Part shown: one piece after another, positions 17,730 through 26,866 of the stretch
Position numbering within the stretch: position 1 is the stretch's first letter
Layout of the letters: every line of letters begins with the position of its first letter
Position numbers and translations under genes: made by a program
Notes under the pieces: model-generated
Told to the model about the DNA's origin: nothing
What the model saw: the letters and a program-made list of their open reading frames with translations, nothing else
Database searches by the model: none
Assembly: GCA_014534235.1 (NCBI GenBank)
Contig: JACVRW010000005.1
Location: 1 to 61,604, forward strand
DNA from: Thermoleophilaceae bacterium
GTDB lineage: Bacteria > Actinomycetota > Thermoleophilia > Solirubrobacterales > Thermoleophilaceae
DNA length: 61,604 bases
Direction: 5' to 3'

Positions 17730-18034
17730 GCCTCCCGCTGGCGGTCACCCGCGGGGACGTGGCGGACTACGTCGAGACGCTCGCGCTCGTTTACCTCGTC
17801 CTGATCTTCATCCGGATCATCATGACCTGGATCCCACGCATCCCGTACAACCGCTACCTGGCGGCGGCCCTCAAGTTCGTGTCGGACGTGACCGACCCAT
17901 ACCTCAACCTCTTCCGGCGCTTCCTCCGGCCGGTGCGGCTCGGGCCCGGGGCGCTCGACCTCAGCCCGATCGTCGCCACGTTCGTGCTCCTCATCGTGAG
18001 CAGCATCGTGGCGAACATCATCCGGGGCTCTTGA
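17726..18034 (+). CDS. yggT: YggT family membrane protein
   Basis: 102 aa with two transmembrane helices (about 18-36 and 76-99) separated by the conserved cytoplasmic loop [11 protein letters not shown] and [15 protein letters not shown]. The family is linked by context and genetics to cell division and osmotic tolerance, with no defined biochemical activity. In many actinobacteria divIVA and ileS follow; here lspA starts inside its stop codon. Confidence 0.92.
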   Translation: MSLPLAVTRGDVADYVETLALVYLVLIFIRIIMTWIPRIPYNRYLAAALKFVSDVTDPYLNLFRRFLRPVRLGPGALDLSPIVATFVLLIVSSIVANIIRGS

Positions 18035-18495
18035 TCGCTGGGCCGGCGGGCGCCGTGGCGACCGCGGGAGTGGTCGTCGCCGTCGATCAAGCGACGAAGC
18101 AGGCCGCCGTGTCGCACATCGCCCGCGGCGGCCATGTGAGCGTCATCCCCGGCCTCGACCTGACGAACGCGCGCAACACCGGTGTGGCGTTCGGAGCGCT
18201 GCAGGGCGGAGGCCTGGTCGTGGCGATCTTGATCGGGCTCGCGATGGCGCTACTGCTCGGATACTTCGCCGTGCACCGCGATCTGCCGTGGCTGTGGCTT
18301 CCGGTCGGGCTGCTGCTGGGCGGCGCCCTCGGCAACCTGGCCGATCGGGCGCGCGACGGAGCGGTGATCGACTTCATCGATCCGGTCGGCTGGCCGGCGT
18401 TCAACGTGGCGGACTCCTGCATCGTGATCGGCGTGCTGGCGCTGCTCTATGTCGTGGAGGTGCGGCCCAAGCGCGCGTCGAGGGAGCCGGCCTGA
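18031..18495 (+). CDS. lspA: Prolipoprotein signal peptidase
   Basis: 154 aa aspartyl membrane protease that cleaves the signal peptide from diacylglyceryl-modified prolipoproteins. Four membrane helices are visible. The conserved boxes are [32 protein letters not shown] (catalytic Asp) and [10 protein letters not shown] (second catalytic Asp). The TTG at 18031 overlaps the yggT stop (TTGA) and gives a normal length; no better start exists. Confidence 0.94.
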   Translation: MIAGPAGAVATAGVVVAVDQATKQAAVSHIARGGHVSVIPGLDLTNARNTGVAFGALQGGGLVVAILIGLAMALLLGYFAVHRDLPWLWLPVGLLLGGALGNLADRARDGAVIDFIDPVGWPAFNVADSCIVIGVLALLYVVEVRPKRASREPA

Positions 18496-18521
18496 GCGCC
18501 GGCGGAGGGCAGGAGCTCGTG

Positions 18522-19436
18522 GTGGGGCCAGCGGAGGCGGGCTCGCGCCTGGACACCTTCCTGGCGACCCGGGGGGGGGCCGCGTCGCGCGCCGCCGCTC
18601 AGCGACTGATTCGGACGGGCGCGGTGACCGTGGACGGTCGGGCGGTGGCGAAGAATCGTCGGCTCGCCGCCGGAGACGTCGTCGCGGTGGCCGAGGCGGA
18701 CACGGCGCCGGCCCGGAGCGCGGCGGACGTGGCGTTCGAGGTCGTCTATGAGGACGAGCACCTGCTCGTGATCGACAAGCCGACAGGCGTCGTTACCCAC
18801 CCCGCGCCGGGTCACGTCGGCACTACCGTGGCCGAGGCCCTGGCCGGGCGGGCCGCGGGCGGGCCGCACCCGGAGCGGGCCGGGATCGTGCACCGCCTCG
18901 ACAGGGACACCTCGGGGCTGCTCGTCGTGGCGAAGTCGGAGGACGCCTATGAGGCGCTGCGGCGGATGGTTCGAAGCCGCCAGATCGTCCGCGAGTACGT
19001 CGCGCTCGTCGCCGGCCACCCGGACGCGCGGAGCGGCACGATCGACGCCCCGATCGGCCGCGATCGCGCGCGGCGCACCACGGTTTCGACCCGGACCGAC
19101 CAAGCCCGCGCGGCCGTCACTCACTTCGAGGTGCTCGAGCGACTCGCGCGGACGACGCTCCTGCGAGTCCGGCTCGAGACCGGGCGCACACATCAGATCC
19201 GCGCGCACATGGCCGCGATCGGACATCCGGTGTGTGGCGACCGCCACTACGGAGACGGGGAGTGCGGGAACCGGCTCGGCCTCGACCGGCAGTTCCTCCA
19301 CGCGACGCTATTGAGGTTTAGGCATCCCTGGAGCGGGGAATGCCTCGAATGCGAGTCCAAACCACCCGTTGACCTGCGTCGCGCGCTCGACGTGGCGAGA
19401 CGGGAGCCAGTCTCCGGAGGGCCAGACGGGGACTGA
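18522..19436 (+). CDS. rluD: Large-subunit rRNA pseudouridine synthase, RluD type
   Basis: 304 aa. An N-terminal S4 RNA-binding domain (about 10-70, [20 protein letters not shown]) is followed by the RsuA/RluD catalytic domain. The catalytic Asp is in [19 protein letters not shown], and the C-terminal motif is [20 protein letters not shown]. The second of two tandem GTGs (18522) is preferred because AGGAG lies 6 bp upstream. It follows lspA, as in most bacteria, and is the last gene before a strong hairpin. Confidence 0.93.
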   Translation: MGPAEAGSRLDTFLATRGGAASRAAAQRLIRTGAVTVDGRAVAKNRRLAAGDVVAVAEADTAPARSAADVAFEVVYEDEHLLVIDKPTGVVTHPAPGHVGTTVAEALAGRAAGGPHPERAGIVHRLDRDTSGLLVVAKSEDAYEALRRMVRSRQIVREYVALVAGHPDARSGTIDAPIGRDRARRTTVSTRTDQARAAVTHFEVLERLARTTLLRVRLETGRTHQIRAHMAAIGHPVCGDRHYGDGECGNRLGLDRQFLHATLLRFRHPWSGECLECESKPPVDLRRALDVARREPVSGGPDGD

Positions 19437-19442
19437 GACATA

Positions 19443-19472
19443 AGACGAGGCGGCTTCCGGGCCGCCTCGTCT
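19443..19472 (+). terminator. 12-bp stem terminator after rluD
   Basis: AGACGAGGCGGC (19443-19454) and GCCGCCTCGTCT (19461-19472) pair perfectly over 12 bp around a 6-nt loop, starting 6 bp after the rluD stop. There is no U tract. A rho-independent-like terminator separates the rluD operon from rpsB. Confidence 0.75.
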
Positions 19473-19487
19473 CGTCGCGGCCGCCGC

Positions 19488-19493
19488 TATCCT
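19488..19493 (+). promoter_or_regulatory. -10 box of rpsB operon
   Basis: TATCCT sits 140 bp upstream of the rpsB start, just after the terminator hairpin, and would give a leader of about 130 nt. A second weaker box (TATCTG, 19503-19508) follows. A long GC-rich leader is usual for rpsB, where S2 can autoregulate; no specific fold was proven. Confidence 0.35.
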
Positions 19494-19633
19494 TCGCCGC
19501 CGTATCTGATCGCGACCCCGCCGGGGACGCCGCCGCAGCGCGCGGCGGCGACGGCCGCGGCCCTGCCCGGAGCGAGCTTCCGGGTCCGCAGCCGGCCGGC
19601 GGGCAGACGGACCAGTCAACCAAGGGAGCCTCC

Positions 19634-20590
19634 TTGTCTCAAGTAATCGGAGAACCGCTCGCCGAGCGACCGGCTCTGGCCGCCGAGATCGGCATCAAGG
19701 AACTGCTGGAGGCCGGGGTCCACTTCGGCCACCAGACCCGCCGCTGGAACCCCAAGATGCGCCGGTTCATCTTCGGCGAGCGCGGCGGAATCCACATCAT
19801 CGACCTGCAGAGGACCGAGCGCCTGCTCCGCGAGGCGCAGGGGTTCGCCGGCGATCTCGCCGGCCGCGGCGGCACGATCCTGTTCGTAGGCACCAAGAAG
19901 CAGGCGCGGGACGCGGTCAAGGACGCCGCCGACCGCTGCGGCATGCCGTACGTGAACCAGCGCTGGCTCGGCGGGCTCTTGACGAACTACCAGACCATCT
20001 CGAAGCGCATCAGGCGCCTCCACGAGCTGCGCGACTGGGCGGAGAGCGGCACGATGGAGCTGCTGCCGGTTCGGGAGCGCATCGCCGCCACCTCCGAGCG
20101 CGACAAGCTCGAGATCAACCTCGGCGGGGTGGTCGACATGCAGCGCGTGCCGGACGCCATGTTCGTGATCGACCTGAAGAACGAGGCGATCGCCGTCCGG
20201 GAGGCCGAGCGTCTGAGGATGCCGATCATCGGGCTCGTGGACACGAACTGCGACCCCGACCCAATCGACTACGTGATCCCCGGCAACGACGACGCCATCC
20301 GCTCGTGCAAGTTGATCACCGACGCGATCGCCGACGTGGTCAGCTCCCGCGCGGCCCGCTTCCGCGCGGAGGAGGAGGCCGCCCGTCGAGAGCGCGAGGA
20401 GCAGGAGCGCCGCGAGGCTGAGGAGCGCGCGATCCGCGAGGCGGAGGAGCAGGAACGCCGCGAGGCTGAGGAGCGTGCCCGCCGCGAGGCCGAGGAGGCC
20501 GGGTTCTCGCCGGATGAGCCCGCCACGCCGCAACCGGCCGCGGCGGCGCCGCGCGAGCGCCGGACCTTCGATCCGGACGAAGACCTGTAA
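19634..20590 (+). CDS. rpsB: 30S ribosomal protein S2 with acidic/basic tail
   Basis: 318 aa. The S2 body is complete: [54 protein letters not shown], and [20 protein letters not shown] with [11 protein letters not shown]. After about residue 240 a Glu/Arg-rich helix with imperfect repeats ([20 protein letters not shown]) and an Ala/Pro tail add some 75 residues beyond E. coli S2. The start is TTG, with AAGGGAG five bases upstream. First gene of rpsB-tsf-pyrH-frr. Confidence 0.96.
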   Translation: MSQVIGEPLAERPALAAEIGIKELLEAGVHFGHQTRRWNPKMRRFIFGERGGIHIIDLQRTERLLREAQGFAGDLAGRGGTILFVGTKKQARDAVKDAADRCGMPYVNQRWLGGLLTNYQTISKRIRRLHELRDWAESGTMELLPVRERIAATSERDKLEINLGGVVDMQRVPDAMFVIDLKNEAIAVREAERLRMPIIGLVDTNCDPDPIDYVIPGNDDAIRSCKLITDAIADVVSSRAARFRAEEEAARREREEQERREAEERAIREAEEQERREAEERARREAEEAGFSPDEPATPQPAAAAPRERRTFDPDEDL

Positions 20591-20599
20591 GGAGCACAT

Positions 20600-21211
20600 G
20601 TGAGCATCGCCATCTCGGCACAGGACGTGAAGGCCCTGCGCGATCGCACCGGCGCCGGCATGATGGACTGCAAGGCCGCCCTTCAGGAGGCCGGTGGGGA
20701 CGTCGACAAGGCCGTCGAGATCCTGCGCATCAAGGGTCAGGCCTCCGCGGCCAAGCGCGGCGGGCGCGCCGCCGCCGAGGGCGTCGTCTCGAGCTACATC
20801 CACGCCGGCGGTCAGATCGGGGTGCTCGTAGAGGTCAACTGCGAGACGGACTTCGTGGCTCGCACGGAGCAGTTCCAGGACTTCGCGCGCGAGGTCGCGG
20901 TCCACATCGCGGCCGCCGCGCCGCTGTACATCTCGAGGGACGAGGTGCCCGAGGAGGCCCGCGTGGCGGAGCTGCGCGTCCTCCGAGAGCAGGCGGCCGC
21001 CGAGGGCAAGCCCGAGCACGTCCAGGAGCGGATCGTCGAGGGTCGGCTCGGCAAGTGGCTCGAGGAGGTCGTCCTGCTCGACCAGACCCATGTGAACGAG
21101 GAGAAGCACGACGGGAAGACGCTCGAGGAGCTCCGTGCGGAGCTCTCCGCGAACACCGGCGAGAACGTGGTGATCCGGAGGTTCGCTCGGTTTCAGGTCG
21201 GGAAGGATTGA
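20600..21211 (+). CDS. tsf: Translation elongation factor Ts
   Basis: 203 aa. It shows the UBA-like N-terminus [20 protein letters not shown], the EF-Tu-interacting [15 protein letters not shown], and the C-terminal module with [13 protein letters not shown]. It recycles EF-Tu from GDP to GTP form. It is shorter than E. coli EF-Ts (283 aa), as in many Gram-positives, with one reduced dimerisation domain. AAGGAG lies 6 bp before GTG at 20600. Its stop overlaps the TTG of pyrH. Confidence 0.95.
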   Translation: MSIAISAQDVKALRDRTGAGMMDCKAALQEAGGDVDKAVEILRIKGQASAAKRGGRAAAEGVVSSYIHAGGQIGVLVEVNCETDFVARTEQFQDFAREVAVHIAAAAPLYISRDEVPEEARVAELRVLREQAAAEGKPEHVQERIVEGRLGKWLEEVVLLDQTHVNEEKHDGKTLEELRAELSANTGENVVIRRFARFQVGKD

Positions 21212-21930
21212 CGCCGGCGTTCAAGCGCATCCTGCTGAAGCTCTCGGGGGAGGCCCTCATGGGCGACCTCCCCTACGGGGCCGATCCGGAGCGCATCGCG
21301 GCGATCGCCCGCCAGGTGAAGACGGTCACGGACCGCGGCGTCGAGATCGCGATCGTGGTCGGCGGCGGGAACATCTACCGGGGACTCAAGGGCGCCGCCG
21401 CGGGAATGGACCGAGCCACGGGCGACTACATGGGCATGCTCGCCACCGTGCTCAACGCCCTGGCGCTGCAGGACGCCTTGGAGAAGATCGGCGCGGTGAC
21501 TCGCGTTCAGTCGGCGATCACGATCTCGGAGGTGGCCGAGCCATACATCCGCAGGCGGGCGATGCGCCATCTCGAGCGGGGCAGGATCGTGATCTTCGCC
21601 GCCGGGACGGGCAATCCCTTCTTCACCACCGACACGGCGGCGGCGCTGCGCGCGCTCGAGATCCACGCCGAGGCGATCCTCATGGGAAAGCACGGCGTGC
21701 AGGGCGTGTACAGCGCCGATCCGCGCCTCGACTCCGGCGCCAGCTTCATCCCTGAGATCAGCCACCAGGAGGCGATCGAGCAGCGGCTCCAGGTGATGGA
21801 CTCGACGGCGCTCTCGCTGTGCATGGACAACGGTCTGCCGCTGTATGTGTTCAACATCGACGACGAGCGCAATATCGACCGGATAGTGTGCGGCGAGCGA
21901 GTAGGGACGGTGGTGAGGACCGCAAGATGA
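21208..21930 (+). CDS. pyrH: Uridylate kinase
   Basis: 240 aa of the bacterial hexameric UMP kinase. Landmarks are [26 protein letters not shown], the [20 protein letters not shown] loop, [17 protein letters not shown] and [10 protein letters not shown]. It phosphorylates UMP to UDP. The TTG start at 21208 overlaps the tsf stop, and GGAAGGA of the tsf 3' end serves as a ribosome-binding site. Confidence 0.95.
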   Translation: MTPAFKRILLKLSGEALMGDLPYGADPERIAAIARQVKTVTDRGVEIAIVVGGGNIYRGLKGAAAGMDRATGDYMGMLATVLNALALQDALEKIGAVTRVQSAITISEVAEPYIRRRAMRHLERGRIVIFAAGTGNPFFTTDTAAALRALEIHAEAILMGKHGVQGVYSADPRLDSGASFIPEISHQEAIEQRLQVMDSTALSLCMDNGLPLYVFNIDDERNIDRIVCGERVGTVVRTAR

Positions 21931-22496
21931 GCGACGGGGTACTGAAGGACTTCCTCGACGAGGCGACCGTTCGGATGAAGAAGTCCGTGGAGGCGACCCG
22001 GAACGAGTTCGCGACCGTGCGCACCGGCAGGGCGTCGCCGCATCTGCTCGACCGGATCGACGTCGACTACTACGGGACGAGGACCCCGCTCAGGCAGCTG
22101 GCGCAGATCTCGGCCACCGAGGCGCGCCTGCTCACGATCACCCCTTACGACAAGAACTCGATTCGGGCGATCGAGAAGGCCATCCTCGAGTCGGACGTGG
22201 GACTCAACCCCTCCAATGACGGCACGGTGATCCGGCTGCAGATCCCCGAGCTGACCGAGGAGCGCCGCAGGGAGCTCGTCAAAATCGTGCACGGCATCGC
22301 CGAGCAGGGGCGCGTCGGCGTCCGCAACATCCGCCGCGACGTGATGCACGACCTGCGAGAACTGAAGAGCGAGGGCGAGGTGGGCTCGGATGAGGAGCAC
22401 CGCGCTGAGAACGAGCTCCAGAAGCTCACCGACGCCCACATCGGCGAGATCGACGCGGCGCTCGCCGGTAAAGAAGAAGAGATCATGGAGGTTTGA
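21927..22496 (+). CDS. frr: Ribosome recycling factor
   Basis: 189 aa, standard length. It has [56 protein letters not shown] and [14 protein letters not shown]. With EF-G it splits post-termination ribosomes. ATG at 21927 overlaps the pyrH stop; the stop overlaps the TTG of uppS. Confidence 0.96.
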   Translation: MSDGVLKDFLDEATVRMKKSVEATRNEFATVRTGRASPHLLDRIDVDYYGTRTPLRQLAQISATEARLLTITPYDKNSIRAIEKAILESDVGLNPSNDGTVIRLQIPELTEERRRELVKIVHGIAEQGRVGVRNIRRDVMHDLRELKSEGEVGSDEEHRAENELQKLTDAHIGEIDAALAGKEEEIMEV

Positions 22497-23173
22497 CGGG
22501 GGTCCCGCCGGAGAGGGCGCGCTACGTCGCGATCATCACCGACGGCAACGGGCGCTGGGCGCGTCAGCGTGGCCTGCCGGTGCTCGCCGGGCACCAGGCC
22601 GGGGCCGACACGGTAAAGGCACGCCTGCGCGACGCCGTCGAGTTCGGCGTCGAGGAGCTGACCGTCTACTCGTTCTCGACGGAGAACTGGGCGCGTCCGC
22701 GTGAAGAGGTGGACGGGCTGATGGCGATGTTCGCTGAGCGGATCGATCGGGAGACACCGGAGCTGCATGAGGAGGGCGTGAGAATGCGCTTCGTGGGTCG
22801 CCGACAGGGTGTCGCCGACGGGCTGACCCGCCGCATGGACTGGGCCGAGCGCCTCACGGGCGGGAACGAGCGGATAACCCTGTTCGTCGCCTTCAACTAT
22901 GGCGGCAGAGCGGAGATCGTGGACGCGGCTCGAACCTTCGAGGGCGAGACCGAGGAGGACTTCAGGCGCCACCTCTACGCGCCGGACATGCACGACCCCG
23001 ACCTGTTGATCCGCACCAGCGGCGAGCTGCGCATATCGAACTACCTGCTCTGGCAGGTCGCATACTCCGAGTTCATCTTCCGCGACGAGCTCTGGCCCGA
23101 CTTCTCGCGCGAGGCGTTCGCCGAGTCGCTCGACGAGTACGCCGCGCGCGGCCGCAGGTTCGGAGGCAGGTAG
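22493..23173 (+). CDS. uppS: Undecaprenyl diphosphate synthase (cis-prenyltransferase)
   Basis: 226 aa. It begins with the catalytic IITDGNGRWARQRGLPVLAG and contains VYSFSTENWARPREEV, VAFNYGGRAEIVDAA, DLLIRTSGELRISNYLLWQ and YSEFIFRDELWPDF, all conserved in UppS. It makes the C55 carrier lipid precursor for cell-wall synthesis from FPP and IPP. TTG start in an overlap with frr, and cdsA starts 3 bp after its stop. Confidence 0.95.
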   Translation: MTGVPPERARYVAIITDGNGRWARQRGLPVLAGHQAGADTVKARLRDAVEFGVEELTVYSFSTENWARPREEVDGLMAMFAERIDRETPELHEEGVRMRFVGRRQGVADGLTRRMDWAERLTGGNERITLFVAFNYGGRAEIVDAARTFEGETEEDFRRHLYAPDMHDPDLLIRTSGELRISNYLLWQVAYSEFIFRDELWPDFSREAFAESLDEYAARGRRFGGR

Positions 23174-23176
23174 CCG

Positions 23177-24022
23177 GTGGCGGTCACCGGCGAGCGGCCG
23201 CGCCGCGAGGCCGAGCGGCCCCGTGGCGCGTCCGACCTCGGCGCGCGCGTGCTGATCGCGATCCCGGCGGCCGCGTACGCGATCTTCATCGTGGTGCAGG
23301 GCGGAGCGGTGTTCGCGCTCGGCATCTACGTGCTCGGCGTGGTCGCGCTAGGGGAGCTGTACATGCTGATGGGCAGGGTGCGGCCCGCCGCGCTCGCCGG
23401 GTTCCTGACCCTCGGGGGGATGATCGCGGCGGCCCTCTACGGCGAGCCCCGCCACGTGCTGATGGTGCTGGCGGCCGCGTTTCCCGTGACGTTCTTCCTC
23501 GCGCTCCTTCGTCCGCGGCGAGAGCACGTCTCGTGGGCGATCGCGGCGACGCTGTTCGGCGCCCTCTGGATCGGGATCGCAATGGTCCACGCGGTGTTCC
23601 TGCGGGAGACCCCGCACGGCGACGGCCTCGTCATCGACGTGCTGGTGGCGACGTTCGTGGGCGACGCCTTCGCCTACTTCGGCGGTCGCCTCTACGGCAG
23701 GACGCTTCTAGCGCCCCGGATATCGCCCGGCAAGACGCTGGAGGGGCTCGTCGCCGGGGTCGCCGGCGGCACGCTCGCCTTTTGGTTCGCGGGCCTCTAC
23801 CAGGACTGGCTTACGGGCCCGGACGCGCTCCTCATGGGCGCCCTCGTGGCGATCGCGGCGCCGGTGGGAGACCTCTTCGAATCTCTCATCAAGCGAGACC
23901 TCGACGTCAAGGACACCGGCCGCTTCTTCGGCGCCCACGGTGGAGTGCTCGACCGCCTGGACGCGCTCCTCTTCACGATCGTCGTGGGTTACTACGCGGC
24001 GCTCGCGCTCGGATACGCGTAG
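23177..24022 (+). CDS. cdsA: Phosphatidate cytidylyltransferase
   Basis: 281 aa integral membrane enzyme that makes CDP-diacylglycerol from phosphatidate and CTP. About eight hydrophobic segments follow a short basic N-terminus. The CDS signature is present as SLIKRDLDVKDTGRFFGAHG followed by GVLDRLDALLF, and GDAFAYFGGRLYGRTLL with ISPGKTLEG precedes it. In related genomes dxr follows directly; here three unrelated genes intervene. Confidence 0.95.
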   Translation: MAVTGERPRREAERPRGASDLGARVLIAIPAAAYAIFIVVQGGAVFALGIYVLGVVALGELYMLMGRVRPAALAGFLTLGGMIAAALYGEPRHVLMVLAAAFPVTFFLALLRPRREHVSWAIAATLFGALWIGIAMVHAVFLRETPHGDGLVIDVLVATFVGDAFAYFGGRLYGRTLLAPRISPGKTLEGLVAGVAGGTLAFWFAGLYQDWLTGPDALLMGALVAIAAPVGDLFESLIKRDLDVKDTGRFFGAHGGVLDRLDALLFTIVVGYYAALALGYA

Positions 24023-24101
24023 GGCCACACTCGCCTCCGAGCCGCCGGCCGGCCGCGTACGAGCGGCGCACGCCTCCCCGCTCGCGCGATCGACAAATAT
24101 T

Positions 24102-24119
24102 CCTATATAGGTATACAAT
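24102..24119 (+). promoter_or_regulatory. Operator palindrome overlapping -10 of ArsR-type gene
   Basis: CCTATATAGG (24102-24111) is a perfect 10-bp palindrome, with partial symmetry extending outward (ATT...TAT). It runs into TATACAAT, whose TACAAT box (24114-24119) ends 6 bp before the GTG at 24126. This AT-rich island in 70% GC DNA looks like a leaderless promoter with an autoregulatory operator. Confidence 0.6.
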
Positions 24120-24125
24120 TGCCGC

Positions 24126-24476
24126 GTGGCGCGAGCAGCGACCACAGCGGACGCGTTCAACGCGGTGGCCGAGCCCCGGCGGCGACAGATCCTCGACGTC
24201 CTCGCGGGCGGCGAGCGCCCCGTGAACGACCTGGTGCGCCAGCTCGGGCTGCCTCAGCCACAGGTGTCCAAGCATCTGCGGGTGCTTCGAGAGGTGGGAG
24301 CTGTTGACGTGCGCGACGAAGGACGGCGGCGGCTTTACCGGCTGAACGGCCGCGCCCTCAAGCCCATCCACGATTGGGTCAAGGACTACGAGCGCTTCTG
24401 GTCGGAGCGGTTCGACGAGCTGGACGTCGTGTTGGAAGAGCTCAAGCGAAAGGAGGAAGGAGATGGCAGTGAGTAG
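24126..24476 (+). CDS. ArsR-type HTH repressor (SRPBCC-linked)
   Basis: 116 aa winged-helix protein. FNAVAEPRRRQILDVLAGGE and RPVNDLVRQLGLPQPQVSKH with LRVLREVGAVDV are the HTH and recognition helix of the ArsR/SmtB fold. No metal-binding cysteines are present, so it is of the non-metal subgroup commonly paired with AHSA1 proteins. GTG start at 24126. Its last 14 bp overlap the SRPBCC gene, and the palindrome over its promoter suggests self-repression. Confidence 0.9.
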   Translation: MARAATTADAFNAVAEPRRRQILDVLAGGERPVNDLVRQLGLPQPQVSKHLRVLREVGAVDVRDEGRRRLYRLNGRALKPIHDWVKDYERFWSERFDELDVVLEELKRKEEGDGSE

Positions 24477-24954
24477 CCGTACCGCGAAGGTGACGCTCCC
24501 CACGGATGAGCAGATCCTCATCACGCGGGAGTTCGACGCGCCGAAGCACCTCGTATACAAGGCGTACACCACACCCGACCTCGTGCGGCGCTGGTGGCAC
24601 GCCGGGCGGGGCGAGATGACGGTCTGCGAGATCGACTTGCGGGTCGGCGGCAAGTGGCGCTACGTGATGGTCACGCCGGACGGCACCGAGGTCGGATTCC
24701 ACGGCGAGTACCGTGAGCTCGTTCCGGACGAGCGGATCGTCTCGACGGAGGTCTACGAGGGCGTGCCGGGCGGGGACGATGACCCCGCGCTCGACACGCT
24801 CACGCTCATCGAGGCGGACGGACGCACGACGCTCACGATCCTCATGCAGCTCTCGAACAAGCAGACCCGCGACATGATCATCGAGTCCGGCATGGAGGAG
24901 GGCCTGCAGGACGCCCTCGCCCTGCTGGAGCAGGTCGCGGTCTCGCTTCGCTGA
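24463..24954 (+). CDS. SRPBCC (AHSA1-like) domain protein
   Basis: 163 aa START/Bet v1-like fold. EILITREFDAPKHLVYKAYT is replaced here by QILITREFDAPKHLVYKAYT at the N-terminus, followed by RRWWHAGRGEMTVCEIDLRV with GGKWRYVM, and GYREL-like YRELVPDERIVSTEVYEG. This is the AHSA1 pattern found beside ArsR repressors. Members bind hydrophobic ligands; the ligand here is unknown. The strong ribosome-binding site AAGGAGGAAGGAG precedes ATG 24463 inside the end of the regulator gene. Confidence 0.9.
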   Translation: MAVSSRTAKVTLPTDEQILITREFDAPKHLVYKAYTTPDLVRRWWHAGRGEMTVCEIDLRVGGKWRYVMVTPDGTEVGFHGEYRELVPDERIVSTEVYEGVPGGDDDPALDTLTLIEADGRTTLTILMQLSNKQTRDMIIESGMEEGLQDALALLEQVAVSLR

Positions 24955-24970
24955 GCCGGCGTCCCCATCG

Positions 24971-25002
24971 CGGACCACCGGGAGCTCGCTCCCGGTGGTC
25001 CG
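24971..25002. terminator. 14-bp bidirectional terminator
   Basis: CGGACCACCGGGAG (24971-24984) pairs perfectly with CTCCCGGTGGTCCG (24989-25002) around a CTCG tetraloop. It lies exactly between the convergent SRPBCC gene and the LLM-SCP2 gene, serving both strands. Confidence 0.85.
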
Positions 25003-25007
25003 TCCGC

Positions 25008-26762
25008 TCAGAACCGCGGCGGCGCCCCGAACATCTCGGGGACGCGCATGGCCAGCGAGATGTCCCCCTCGACGTCGAACCGGCCCGCGAAGAGGAGCTC
25101 CTGGGGGTCGACCTCCCCGGCGAGCAGGCGGGCGAAGTCCGGCACCGAGACGCGGAAGGTGATCGCGGGCGTCCCATCCGCGCCGGGCAGCGCGGCGGCG
25201 GCGCCGTCCCCGACGCGCACGGTCCACCGGGACGGCGGCCGCGCGTTCCCATGGTGCACCAGCTCGTACGCGATGTCTCCCTCGAAGCCGAACGCGAGCC
25301 TCGGCTCGAACTGCCGCGCCATCCCGGAGAAGACGGCCCGCTGGGCGACCCGGCTCCCGAACCGGCGCTCGAGTTGCTCGTCGCTCGCGCCGCGCACGAA
25401 CCGCGCCAGGGCCTCCTGGCCGCGGCGCTGTAGGGAGCGCCTGGCCTCGCCCGTCAGCTCCGTGAATATATATCTGACATCGCCCCGGCGCCGAGCACGC
25501 GCCGCGCGCTCGAGTTCCGCCGCCTCGTCGATCACATAACGGGCCGGGGCGTCCCGCGCCGGCGGGCGCCGGGCGAGCGCCGCCTCGACCGCGGGCGCGA
25601 GGCGCTCCGCCTTCGCCCGCTCCTTCGCCTCGCGCCCCGCGGCGAAGTGGGGAATCACCCGCTCCGCAAACAGCTCGAGGCTCTCGCAGGTGTGGTCGTG
25701 CTTGTTCGGCCCCGCCTGGAGGACGAAGATCACCTGATCCACGCCCGCGGCGTCGTAGCGCCGGCAGAGTTCGAGCACCTGCTCCGGCGTGCCGATCGCT
25801 CCCCTGAGCGAACCGAGCCCATGCTGCATGATCCTGACCGCCAGCGGCGCTGCGTCCGGAGTGACGATTCTGCGCGCAAACCCCCGCTCGTCGCGGTTTG
25901 CCAGGAACTCCTTCCAGACGCTCGTACCGCCCGGCCGGTGATTTCCCATGCCGTAGTAGTGCGCGAGCGAGTAGCCGAAGAAGTGGGCGCCGTCGATGCC
26001 CCTGTCGATGGCCGTCGACTCGTCCTCGTGGAGCATCATCGGAAGCACCACCGCGACCTGCGGGTTCACGTCGAAGCCGACCGGCACGCACTCCTCGGAG
26101 GCGATCAGCGCGTAGTAGTCCTGGACCCAGCGGGCGGCGTCCTCCGGCTCCACGAACGAGAACGAGAGCGCGCCGATGCCGTTGCGAGCGGCGAACTGGA
26201 TCGTCTCCCGCCGACTGCACGCGACCCAGAGCGGCGGATGCGGCTTCTGCAGCGGCTTTGGGACGACGTTGCGCGGCGGCATCTGCCAGAACTCGCTGCT
26301 CCGGCCGGCGAACGGCTCCTCGACGAACATCCGGGCGATCGCATCCATGGCGTCCTCCCACATGGCGCGCTTCCGCGCGCGCTCGACGAGGAAGCCGCCC
26401 AGCTCGGCGGCGGAGCTGGACTCGCCGGTGCCGAACTCCACCCGGCCGTCCGACACCAGGTCGAGCGTCGCCACGCGCTCCGCCACGCGCGCCGGATGGT
26501 TCACCTTCGGCGGGATCTGGACGATCCCGTGCCCGAGCCGGATCCGGGCGGTACGAGCCGCCGCCGCGGCCAGGAACACCTCCGGCGCCGAGCTGTGGCT
26601 GTACTCCTCCAGGAAGTGGTGCTCGACCGCCCAGACGTAGTCGAACCCGACCCGGTCGGCCACCTCGACCTGCTCGAGCGCGTCCTTCAGCAGCCTGTGC
26701 TCGGTGCGCTCGGCCTCCCATGGGCGGGGGTTCTGGTGCTCGTAGAAGATGCCGAAGCGCAC
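25008..26762 (-). CDS. Luciferase-like (LLM) monooxygenase fused to SCP2-like domain
   Basis: 584 aa. Residues about 1-375 form an F420/FMN-dependent luciferase-like monooxygenase: RFGIFYEHQNPRP, GFDYVWAVEHHFLEEYSHSS, RIRLGHGIVQIPPKVNHPAR and GRVEFGTGESSSAAELGGF, followed by a later GTPEQVLEL. The last 140 residues have an SCP2/sterol-carrier-like pattern: LAFGFEGDIAYEL, WTVRVGDGAAA, ITFRVSVPDFARLLAGEVDP and LLFAGRFDVEGDISLAMRVP. GTG at 26762 gives the family N-terminus; an ATG at 26846 would add 28 low-complexity residues. It probably oxidises a hydrophobic substrate presented by the lipid-binding domain (inferred). It lies between cdsA and dxr. Confidence 0.88.
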   Translation of the reverse strand: MRFGIFYEHQNPRPWEAERTEHRLLKDALEQVEVADRVGFDYVWAVEHHFLEEYSHSSAPEVFLAAAAARTARIRLGHGIVQIPPKVNHPARVAERVATLDLVSDGRVEFGTGESSSAAELGGFLVERARKRAMWEDAMDAIARMFVEEPFAGRSSEFWQMPPRNVVPKPLQKPHPPLWVACSRRETIQFAARNGIGALSFSFVEPEDAARWVQDYYALIASEECVPVGFDVNPQVAVVLPMMLHEDESTAIDRGIDGAHFFGYSLAHYYGMGNHRPGGTSVWKEFLANRDERGFARRIVTPDAAPLAVRIMQHGLGSLRGAIGTPEQVLELCRRYDAAGVDQVIFVLQAGPNKHDHTCESLELFAERVIPHFAAGREAKERAKAERLAPAVEAALARRPPARDAPARYVIDEAAELERAARARRRGDVRYIFTELTGEARRSLQRRGQEALARFVRGASDEQLERRFGSRVAQRAVFSGMARQFEPRLAFGFEGDIAYELVHHGNARPPSRWTVRVGDGAAAALPGADGTPAITFRVSVPDFARLLAGEVDPQELLFAGRFDVEGDISLAMRVPEMFGAPPRF

Positions 26763-26853
26763 CGCGTGGAGCCTAACCGCGGGCGGTGGCCCGGGCTGCT
26801 GTTGCCTGGAAGCGGCGGCCGCGGCTCCACCCGGCGCGGCCGACACCCCTCCC

Positions 26854-26859
26854 TAGACT
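26854..26859 (+). promoter_or_regulatory. -10 box, leaderless promoter of dxr
   Basis: TAGACT ends 7 bp before the GTG at 26867, with no Shine-Dalgarno sequence. This implies that dxr, now separated from cdsA, has its own promoter. Confidence 0.5.
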
Positions 26860-26866
26860 CACCCGG

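Noticed and set aside
24442-26721. A 759-codon open frame antisense to the LLM-SCP2 gene region and overlapping SRPBCC
   Set aside because: It is a GC-rich shadow of the LLM gene in another frame, with Arg/Gly-rich composition and no domain; the real gene in this span has clear motifs.
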